From: Modestobacter marinus
Lineage (GTDB): Bacteria > Actinomycetota > Actinomycetes > Mycobacteriales > Geodermatophilaceae
NCBI RefSeq assembly: GCF_011758655.1
Contig: NZ_JAAMPA010000001.1
Location: forward strand, 2,790,001 to 2,854,000
Reading direction: 5' to 3'
Length of the DNA stretch: 64,000 nucleotides
Shown piece after piece: positions 16,858 to 23,294 of this stretch. Each line of letters opens with the position of its first letter. Position 1 is the stretch's first letter. A model generated the notes under the pieces. That model was not told where the DNA came from. It ran no database searches and saw only the letters and a program-made list of their open reading frames with translations. The translations under genes were made by a program, and so were the position numbers.

Positions 16858-18012
16858 ATGGGCAGCAACTCGTTGACGCTGGCGCCCGCGCCGCGCTCGG
16901 CCGCCGCGGAGGAGGTGCGGGCCGAGGTGCGCGAGTTCCTCGCCGCCGAGCTGGCCGCCGGGAGCTTCACGACGCACGTGGACACCTGGCTGTCCGGGGT
17001 CGACCCGGCGTTCTCCCGCAAGCTCGGCGAGCGCGGCTGGCTGGGCATGACCTGGCCGAGGCAGTACGGCGGGCACGAGCGGACGGCGATGGAGCGCTAC
17101 GCGGTGACCGAGGAGCTGCTGGCCGCCGGCGCCCCGGTGGCGGCGCACTGGATCGCCGACCGGCAGTCCGGCCCGAACCTGCTGCGCTACGGCACCGAGG
17201 CCCAGCGCGCCGAGATCCTGCCCCGGATCGCGGCGGGGGAGTGCTACTTCGTGATCGGCATGAGCGAGCCGGACAGCGGCTCGGACCTCGCCTCGATCCG
17301 CACCCGGGCCACCCGCAACGGCGACGGTGACTGGGTGGTCAACGGCGCCAAGGTCTGGACGTCGAACGCGCACACCTCGCACTACGCGATCACCCTGGTG
17401 CGCACCTCACCGGCCGACCCGGCGAACCGGCACGCGGGGCTCTCCCAGCTGCTGGTCGACCTGTCGCTGCCCGGGATCACGGTCAACCCGATCCGGATCC
17501 TCGACGGCGGCCACCACTTCAACGAGGTGGTCTTCGGCGACGTCGTGATCCCCGGCGACATGCTGCTGGGGGAGGAGGGCGCGGGCTGGCACCAGGTGAC
17601 CGCCGAGCTGGCCTTCGAGCGCTCCGGGCCGGAGCGGTTCCTGTCGACCTACCCGCTGATCGCCGAGTTCGCGCGGCGCGCCTCCGATCCTGCCCAGCTC
17701 GCCGCCCTCGGCCGGATCTCCGCCCGGCTGCTCGCGCTGCGGCAGCTGTCGCTGCGGATCGCCGGCGCCCTGGACCGCGGCGAGCTGCCCGACATCCCGG
17801 CCGCCCTGGTCAAGGACGTGGGGACGACGTTCGAGGCCGACGTGATCGACGAGGTGCGCCGGGTGGTCGACGTCCCGGCGTCGCTGGACTCACCCGACGC
17901 GCTGGGGCGGGCGCTGGCCGAGGCGCAGCTGCACGCGCCGGGCTACACGCTGCGCGGCGGCACCAACGAGATCCTGCGCGGGATCGTGGCACGAGGACTG
18001 GGGCTCCGATGA
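16858..18012 (+). CDS. Acyl-CoA dehydrogenase family protein, FAD-binding subunit A
   Basis: A 384-residue acyl-CoA dehydrogenase. It has the N-terminal helical domain, the middle domain motif CYFVIGMSEPDSGSDLAS, and the C-terminal FAD/substrate motif RGGTNEILRGIVARGLGLR. It overlaps the next gene by ATGA, and that gene encodes a shorter, diverged homologue. Together they resemble the alpha2-beta2 FadE pairs of actinobacteria, such as those for steroid side-chain CoA esters. The substrate cannot be read from sequence. The start ATG 16858 is 85 bases after the C tract. Confidence 0.88.
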   Translation: MGSNSLTLAPAPRSAAAEEVRAEVREFLAAELAAGSFTTHVDTWLSGVDPAFSRKLGERGWLGMTWPRQYGGHERTAMERYAVTEELLAAGAPVAAHWIADRQSGPNLLRYGTEAQRAEILPRIAAGECYFVIGMSEPDSGSDLASIRTRATRNGDGDWVVNGAKVWTSNAHTSHYAITLVRTSPADPANRHAGLSQLLVDLSLPGITVNPIRILDGGHHFNEVVFGDVVIPGDMLLGEEGAGWHQVTAELAFERSGPERFLSTYPLIAEFARRASDPAQLAALGRISARLLALRQLSLRIAGALDRGELPDIPAALVKDVGTTFEADVIDEVRRVVDVPASLDSPDALGRALAEAQLHAPGYTLRGGTNEILRGIVARGLGLR

Positions 18013-19070
18013 GCGACGTGGACCTGGTCGTCGAGACCGTCCGGGACATCCTGACCGGGTACGAGCCGTTCGTGCTCACCGCCGAGCGGCCCTGGGACGC
18101 CGGGCTGTGGTCGGCGCTGGCCGAGGCCGGGCTGACCGGGGTGGGGGTGCCCGAGGAGGCCGGTGGTTCCGGCGGGGAGCTCGCCGACGCGGTGGCGATC
18201 GTCGGGGCGCTGGCGGCCGGGGCCGCCGCGGTGCCGGTGGCCGAGCAGCTGCTGGTGGCCGCCCCCGCCGTCCTGGCCGCCGGCCTCGACCTGCCCGCGC
18301 CGGAGGAGCCGCTGTCGATCGCGGTGGACGGCGCGGTCACCGCCGAACCGCGGGACGACGGCGACGGCCCGGGCAGCTGGACGCTCACCGGCACCGCCAC
18401 CGACGTCGCGTGGGCCGGGGTCGCCCGGCACCTCGCCGTCCTGGCGAGCAGCCCGGTGGGGCCGGTGCTGGCGCTGGTCGACGTCGCCGGCCGGGACACC
18501 ACGCACGCGGCGAACCTGGCCGGGGAGCCGCGCGGCTCGCTGGTGCTGCAGGGGGTGACGTCGGCCGGGGCGCTGCTGACCGACGCGCAGGCCGAGCGGC
18601 TGCGGGCCCGGTACGCGCTGGCGCGGGCGGTGCAGCTGTCGGCGGCGCTGCAGCAGGTGCTGGCCTGGACCGTCCAGTACGCCGGCGAGCGGCAGCAGTT
18701 CGGCCGGCCGCTGGGGAGGTTCCAGGCGATCCAGATGGAGCTGGCCGAGATGGCCGGTGAGGTGACCGCGGTGGCCGCGCTGGTCGACGCCGCGGTGCAG
18801 GCGGTCGAGCGCGACGAGTCGCCGGTGCTGGCCGCCGCGGCGGCGAAGGTGCGGGCCGGGGCGGCGGTGGAGGTGGTCGCCCGGCTGGCGCACCAGGTGC
18901 ACGGCGCGATCGGCTTCACCCAGGAGCACCGGCTGCACCACCTCACCCGGCGCTGCTGGTCGTGGCGCGACGAGGCCGGCACCGAGACGGCGTGGGCCCG
19001 GGTGCTCGGCGCCGGGCTGCTCGCCGACGGGCCCGACGCCCTCTGGCCGGCGCTCACCCGCGTCGTGTGA
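18009..19070 (+). CDS. Acyl-CoA dehydrogenase family protein, subunit B
   Basis: A 353-residue partner of the preceding dehydrogenase, with a 4-base start/stop overlap that implies coupled translation. The N-terminal half is short and diverged (GVPEEAGGSGGELADAVAIV). The C-terminal helical domain keeps ERQQFGRPLGRFQAIQMELA and HQVHGAIGFTQEHRLHHLTR, typical of FadE-type second subunits. In known heteromeric FadE enzymes only one active site is formed per pair. A strong hairpin follows directly. Confidence 0.87.
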   Translation: MSDVDLVVETVRDILTGYEPFVLTAERPWDAGLWSALAEAGLTGVGVPEEAGGSGGELADAVAIVGALAAGAAAVPVAEQLLVAAPAVLAAGLDLPAPEEPLSIAVDGAVTAEPRDDGDGPGSWTLTGTATDVAWAGVARHLAVLASSPVGPVLALVDVAGRDTTHAANLAGEPRGSLVLQGVTSAGALLTDAQAERLRARYALARAVQLSAALQQVLAWTVQYAGERQQFGRPLGRFQAIQMELAEMAGEVTAVAALVDAAVQAVERDESPVLAAAAAKVRAGAAVEVVARLAHQVHGAIGFTQEHRLHHLTRRCWSWRDEAGTETAWARVLGAGLLADGPDALWPALTRVV

Positions 19071-19720
19071 GGGACGGCCCCCGTGCCCCCTCGCGCGGGG
19101 GCCTGATCCGCCCCTACCGCCGCACGGACCGGGCGGCGGTCTACGACGTCTGCGTGCGCACCGCCGACGCCGGGGGCGACGCGCGGGGCCGGTGGTCCAC
19201 CGACGACCTGATGCCCGACCTGTTCGCCGGCCCGTACGTCGACCTGGAACCGGACCGGGCGTTCGTGCTGGACGACGGCGAGCGCGTGGTCGGGTACGTG
19301 CTGGGCACCGCGGACACGGCCGGCTTCGTGCCGGCCTGGCGGTCACGGTGGCTGCCGCGGCTGGCCGACCGGTACCCGGCGCCGACCGGCCCCCCGCAGA
19401 CGCCGGAGGAGCGGATGGTGTCGATGCTGCACCGGCCGGAGCGGATGCTCGTGCCCGAGCTCGCCGCGTACCCGGCGCACCTGCACATCGACCTGCTGCC
19501 CGAGGTGCAGGGCGCCGGCTGGGGCCGGGCGCTGATCGAGGTCTTCTGCGCCGCGGTCGCCGGGGCGGGGGCGGCCGGCGTGCACCTGGGCGTGGACCCG
19601 GCCAACACCCGCGCCCTCGGCTTCTACGCCCGGCTCGGCTTCACCCCGGTCGCCGTCCCGGCGCTGCCGGGCGCGGTCTTCCTCGCCCGTCCGACCGGCG
19701 CTCCTGCCGCCGCGGACTAG
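19067..19720 (+). CDS. GNAT family N-acetyltransferase
   Basis: A protein of about 217 residues with the core LHIDLLPEVQGAGWGRALIE (acetyl-CoA loop), then VHLGVDPANTRALGFYARLGF. Its layout resembles bacterial GNATs related to the C-terminal domain of O-GlcNAc hydrolases. The only in-frame conventional start is GTG 19067, overlapping the dehydrogenase stop (GTGA). Homology begins at about residue 13 (LIRPYRRTDRAAVYDVC), so the true start may be later. Its stop shares a CTAG with the stop of the convergent gene. Confidence 0.8.
   Translation: MRDGPRAPSRGGLIRPYRRTDRAAVYDVCVRTADAGGDARGRWSTDDLMPDLFAGPYVDLEPDRAFVLDDGERVVGYVLGTADTAGFVPAWRSRWLPRLADRYPAPTGPPQTPEERMVSMLHRPERMLVPELAAYPAHLHIDLLPEVQGAGWGRALIEVFCAAVAGAGAAGVHLGVDPANTRALGFYARLGFTPVAVPALPGAVFLARPTGAPAAAD
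19076..19103 (+). terminator. Hairpin just after the dehydrogenase operon, within the GNAT 5' end
   Basis: A perfect 8-bp GC stem (19076-19083 with 19096-19103) with a 12-base loop begins 5 bases after the subunit B stop. It looks like an attenuator or terminator, yet it falls inside the predicted GNAT reading frame. Either the GNAT gene starts later or the hairpin reduces its expression. Confidence 0.45.
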
Positions 19721-20340
19721 ACGGTCTCGGGGATGCGGAGGTGGGCGACGGCGATGTCCAGGTCGGCGACCTCGGTGATCCGCCCGCCCATCGACCGCGC
19801 GTACTCCATGCGCAGCGCGTCGGCGCGCTGGCCGGCGGCCAGCATCGCCTCCCGGTCGGCGTAGGCGACGGCCAGCACGGTGCCCCCGGAGACCCGGTCG
19901 ATCATCAGGTTGGCGCTGCAGAAGCCGGTGAGCTCCTCGATCCGGGGCAGCAGGGCCATCCGGAAGGTGGCGACGTCGTCGTCGAGCGCGCCGGGGTTCG
20001 GCCGCGAGCTCCAGATGAGCCGGCAGACGGCGTCGTCGCCGGTGGGCTGCACCCGGTGCAGGACGGCGACCTCCCACTGGGCCACCACCGGCACCGCGCC
20101 GAGCAGCTGGCCGAGGCGGGCGCGGTCGCGGCGCATGCCCTCGGCGCTGCCCAGCATCGACTGCTCGTCCGCCCACCCGCTGGTGACGATGCAGCGACCG
20201 GTGCGGCGGCCGACGAGCATCGACAGCCCGGTGCAGCCCGGGAGGTCGGTCGTCGCCGGGAGCCACTCGTCCCGGACGAAGTCGATCGCGTCGTCGATCG
20301 CACGCGGGTTGCCGCGGAGGGTGGTCGTCCGTGCGTACAT
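19717..20340 (-). CDS. Tandem ABM-like (dimeric alpha/beta barrel) protein, copy 1
   Basis: A 207-residue protein built of two ferredoxin-like halves. The first is MYARTTTLRGNPRAIDDAID followed by GCTGLSMLVGRRTGRCIVTS. The second contains LTGFCSANLMIDRVSGGTVL. Each half has the strand pattern of antibiotic-biosynthesis-monooxygenase-type barrels. Catalytic residues are not clear, so it may bind a ligand or stress metabolite instead of oxidising one. A paralogue of identical length lies at 28261. It is convergent with the GNAT gene, and their stops overlap at CTAG. Confidence 0.7.
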   Translation of the reverse strand: MYARTTTLRGNPRAIDDAIDFVRDEWLPATTDLPGCTGLSMLVGRRTGRCIVTSGWADEQSMLGSAEGMRRDRARLGQLLGAVPVVAQWEVAVLHRVQPTGDDAVCRLIWSSRPNPGALDDDVATFRMALLPRIEELTGFCSANLMIDRVSGGTVLAVAYADREAMLAAGQRADALRMEYARSMGGRITEVADLDIAVAHLRIPETV

Positions 20341-20517
20341 GGGCTGCCTCCTCGCCTCCGGCGCCGCCCCCGGCGACGCCGCCGTGCAGCGAACTGTGCT
20401 CGCCGGGTGGGGCCGCGGCTCGGCCTCCGACGGGCTCCGATCGCAGCGCGCGGCGTTGCGTCACGGCCCGCTGGCCGAACAGCACGCTCTGCGGCAGTTG
20501 ATCGTGCGGGGACGCGG

Positions 20518-21282
20518 TCAGCGGGTCGTGCTGACCGACCCCGGCCACTCCGCGGTCGCCTCGCCCAGCGCCACCGCCGTGGCCAGCCGCAGCGTGCCGC
20601 TCAGCCACACCAGCAGGTCGTGCAGCCGCAGCCGGGTCAGGGGCACCTCGAGCAGCTCGGCCGCCGCCTGCTCGAGCGCGGTGAAGGCGGCCTCGTTGGC
20701 GCGGAGCTCGCGGTGGACGACCGCCGCCGTCCCGCTGTCGCCCTCGCGCAGGTGCGGCACCGTCTGCAGCCAGGTGGCGCGGTGCAGCAGCGGCACCAGG
20801 TCGGGACGGCGGTGGTGCAGCGCGGCCGCCACGTGCCGCCGCTGCGGTTCGGGCAGCTCGCCCAGACCGCGCAGGGCGGCCCCGACGGTGCCCGGCTCCC
20901 CGAGCACCGAGAACTCGTCGTCCGGCAGCTCCCAGAAGGCACGCCCGGCCGCGCGCCCGGCGACGGTGGCGGCCACGGGCTGCGCCGCGTCGAGGGCGCC
21001 GCGGACCGCCGACCAGGCGTCGGGGTCCAGCCGGCCGTGCAGCCCCTCGGCCACCAGCACGTCCTCGTCGCCCAGCGGGCCGGCGGGCACCGGGCGGGCG
21101 TCGAAGCGCTCGTAGCCGAAGGCCGGCACCTGCACCCACCGGCCGTCCCGCTCGTTGGGGGAGCGGTACCGCAGTGGCCGCCGTCCCCGGGCGTAGCCGA
21201 GGACGGCGGCCAGCGCGGTGCCCCACGGCAGGAGGACGGGCCCGGCGCTGGGGAGCGCGAGGTCCGGCCGGCCGGTGAGCAC
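20518..21282 (-). CDS. Hypothetical protein (DUF6308-like), 254 aa
   Basis: A soluble, mostly helical protein with segments LLPWGTALAAVLGYARGRRP, YERFDARPVPAGPLGDEDVL and RLRLHDLLVWLSGTLRLATA. The order of a YxRFD element followed by a D-D-V-L-V-A helix reminds me of DUF6308, but I cannot confirm it. There is no membrane segment or catalytic motif. It lies 10 bases downstream of the EthD-type gene on the same strand, so cotranscription is likely. Confidence 0.6.
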   Translation of the reverse strand: MLTGRPDLALPSAGPVLLPWGTALAAVLGYARGRRPLRYRSPNERDGRWVQVPAFGYERFDARPVPAGPLGDEDVLVAEGLHGRLDPDAWSAVRGALDAAQPVAATVAGRAAGRAFWELPDDEFSVLGEPGTVGAALRGLGELPEPQRRHVAAALHHRRPDLVPLLHRATWLQTVPHLREGDSGTAAVVHRELRANEAAFTALEQAAAELLEVPLTRLRLHDLLVWLSGTLRLATAVALGEATAEWPGSVSTTR

Positions 21283-21292
21283 GGTGGGGAGG

Positions 21293-21613
21293 TCAGCCGG
21301 CCGGGCTGAGGTCGTCCAGGTCGAAGCTCGACATGGACGCCCCGCCGGTGGCGAAGGTGGCCACGTCGGCGCCGGCGGCGCGGCCGGCCTCGGAGCCCAT
21401 GCCGGCGCCCATCGCGTCGGCGGACTCGAAGTCCAGCTCGGCGATCAGGTACGGGCCGGGTGTGGTGGGGTCCATCGACCGGGGGTGGCCGGTGGTGAAC
21501 CGCAGCAGCCCGGGGATGGCCTGCGCCAGGCCCACGTGCACGTCCCGGTAGTGCGCGTCGAACTCCGTGGGGTCGGCCGGCTGGCCGTACTGGACGATCA
21601 GTCTGTGCACCAC
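21293..21613 (-). CDS. EthD-domain protein
   Basis: A 106-residue single-domain ferredoxin-like protein. It begins with GTG and reads VVHRLIVQYGQPADPTEFDA, then HYRDVHVGLAQAIPGL, the classic EthD signature with a conserved HY-x3-H. EthD proteins accompany oxidative degradation pathways and are probably small-molecule lyases or ligand-binding barrels. A GAGAGG lies 7 bases upstream of GTG 21613. It is likely the first gene of a two-gene unit with the hypothetical protein that follows. Confidence 0.82.
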   Translation of the reverse strand: MVHRLIVQYGQPADPTEFDAHYRDVHVGLAQAIPGLLRFTTGHPRSMDPTTPGPYLIAELDFESADAMGAGMGSEAGRAAGADVATFATGGASMSSFDLDDLSPAG

Positions 21614-21695
21614 TGCGCCACCTCTCCTCGGTCCGCGGGCTCCGCTGCCCGGGACACCGTGGTCAGCCAACCAGGGCTCCCGGGCTGCGGCGCGC

Positions 21696-22736
21696 TCAGC
21701 GGTGGCCGATGCCGCCGGGGCCGTGCTCGGGCGGGATGACCTCGGCCTCGATCGGCGGCCCGGGCGGGGTGCCGTCGCCGAACGGGCGCCCGCCGAGCTC
21801 CTCGCGGCCGTGCGGGGTGAGCCAGACCGACGTGTCCGGGCCCATCGGGATGATCTGGGTCGGGTTGATGTCGGCGTGCACCACGTAGTAGTGCTCCTTG
21901 ATCTGCGGGAAGTCGGTGGTGTCACCGAAGCCCGGGGTCTGGAACAGGTCGCGGGCGTAGCCCCACAGCGCCGGCAGCTCGGTGAGCTTGTTGCGGTTGG
22001 CCTTGAAGTGGCCGTGGTAGACGGCGTCGAACCGGGCCAGCGTGGTGAACAGCCGCACGTCGGCCTCGGTGATCGTCTCGCCCATCAGGAACCGGCGGGT
22101 CGACAGCCGCTCCTCCAGCCAGTCCATCGCCGTCCAGAGCCGCTCGTAGGCGCTGTCGTAGGCACGCTGGGAGCCGGCGAAGCCGCAGCGGTAGACGCCG
22201 TTGTTGACCTCGGTGAAGACCCGCTCGATCACCTCGTCCATCTCCGCCCGCAGGTGCTCCGGGTAGAGGTCGGGGGCGCCGTCGCGGTGGAACGCCGTCC
22301 ACTCGGTGGAGAAGTCCAGCGTCATCTGCTTGAAGTCGTTGGTCACGACGGCGCCGGTCGGGACGTCGACCATCGCCGGCACCGTGATGCCGCGCGGGTA
22401 CTCCGGGTCGCGGGCGAAGAACGCCTCCTGCAGCCGCTCGTACCCCAGCACCGGGTCGCGGCCGTCGGGGTCGAGGTCGAAGGTCCAGCTGCGCTCGTCG
22501 TGCGTGGGTCCGCAGATGCCCATGGAGATGGCCTGCTCCAGGCCCAGCAGGCGCCGGACGATCGCCGCGCGGTTCGCCCACGGGCAGGCCCGGGCGATGA
22601 CCAGCCGGTACCGGCCGGCCTCCACCGGCCACCGGCCGTCGCCGTCGGCGGTGATCCGGTCGGTGATGTAGTTCTGGTCCCGCTGGTAGTCCTGGCCCGG
22701 TTCGACGTAGCCACTGCCGCTGTTCTTGGTGCTCAC
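21696..22736 (-). CDS. Glutathionyl-hydroquinone reductase-like (Xi-class GST) protein
   Basis: A 346-residue protein of the ECM4/YqjG family. The catalytic Cys is in IARACPWANRAAIVRR. The thioredoxin-like half includes GITVPAMVDVPTGAVVTNDF, and the helical half contains LSTRRFLMGETITEADVRLF. These enzymes reductively remove a thiol adduct from hydroquinones. Actinobacteria make mycothiol, so the natural thiol may differ from glutathione; that is inference. It appears monocistronic and divergent from the small membrane protein at 22826. Confidence 0.87.
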   Translation of the reverse strand: MSTKNSGSGYVEPGQDYQRDQNYITDRITADGDGRWPVEAGRYRLVIARACPWANRAAIVRRLLGLEQAISMGICGPTHDERSWTFDLDPDGRDPVLGYERLQEAFFARDPEYPRGITVPAMVDVPTGAVVTNDFKQMTLDFSTEWTAFHRDGAPDLYPEHLRAEMDEVIERVFTEVNNGVYRCGFAGSQRAYDSAYERLWTAMDWLEERLSTRRFLMGETITEADVRLFTTLARFDAVYHGHFKANRNKLTELPALWGYARDLFQTPGFGDTTDFPQIKEHYYVVHADINPTQIIPMGPDTSVWLTPHGREELGGRPFGDGTPPGPPIEAEVIPPEHGPGGIGHR

Positions 22737-22825
22737 CCCTCAAGCGTCGCCGACCGGCGGCCCGGCCGCAGGATCTGGCGCGTCGGGCGCGCCGCCCGCC
22801 GCGCGGGCGGGGCTAGCCTCTGAGC

Positions 22826-23059
22826 ATGGCCGCCCCCTTCCGCCCGCCCTGGTTCGGCAACCGGGGAGTGCAGCTGCTGGCGGGCGTGGCCGTGGCCTAC
22901 AACCTCGTCGCGATCGCGCTGCGGCTGGTCGACGGCGAGTGGGGCGAGGCCTTCCTGAGCTTCGCGTGGACCGTCGTCTTCGGCTACGTGCTGGTGGAGT
23001 CCCTGCGGTTCCGCCAGCAGCAGGAGAGCGACGCCGGCCAGGACCCCGCCACCGACTGA
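22826..23059 (+). CDS. Small membrane protein, 77 aa
   Basis: A protein with two hydrophobic segments, GVQLLAGVAVAYNLVAIALR and AFLSFAWTVVFGYVLVESLR, joined by a short polar turn, and a Gln-rich hydrophilic tail. Its function is unknown. There is no ribosome site. TAGCCT lies 6 bases before the ATG, which points to a leaderless transcript. Codon usage matches the genome, so the gene is probably real. Confidence 0.6.
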   Translation: MAAPFRPPWFGNRGVQLLAGVAVAYNLVAIALRLVDGEWGEAFLSFAWTVVFGYVLVESLRFRQQQESDAGQDPATD

Positions 23060-23164
23060 GCGGGCGGCCCGGCGACCGAGCCGGACGGCTGTCGCCCACC
23101 CGGAGACCGGGGCGCTGAGGGCGGCCGGGCCGGGGCGGCGCCAGACCCTGCCACACTCCTGGCT

Positions 23165-23225
23165 GTCACCTGAACGTGTGATGAGTCACATCGGCGTGTC
23201 ATCCTTTCGTCACTTACCGTCAGCG
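23165..23225 (+). promoter_or_regulatory. Cluster of GTCA half-sites upstream of the secreted nuclease gene
   Basis: GTCA occurs at 23165, 23185, 23198, 23209 and 23219. The last three are spaced 11 and 10 bases, one helical turn apart. Overlapping the second is TGTGA-TGAG-TCACA (23177-23190). Direct repeats with 11-base spacing resemble PhoP (PHO box) sites upstream of actinobacterial phosphate-scavenging genes. The CRP-like palindrome has a 4-base spacer, where 6 would be typical. The assignment is inference. Confidence 0.4.
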
Positions 23226-23294
23226 AGTCGTTCGCAGTCCGGGCCCAGGCTGTGCGCGCTCGCCGACCCGCTCGCCCCTCCGAGAGGAACCTCC

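Noticed and set aside
23178-23294. An upstream start (23178) for the secreted nuclease
   Set aside because: It would add 39 residues before the signal peptide and run through the repeat-rich promoter region. GTG 23295 has a ribosome site and puts the signal peptide at the N-terminus.
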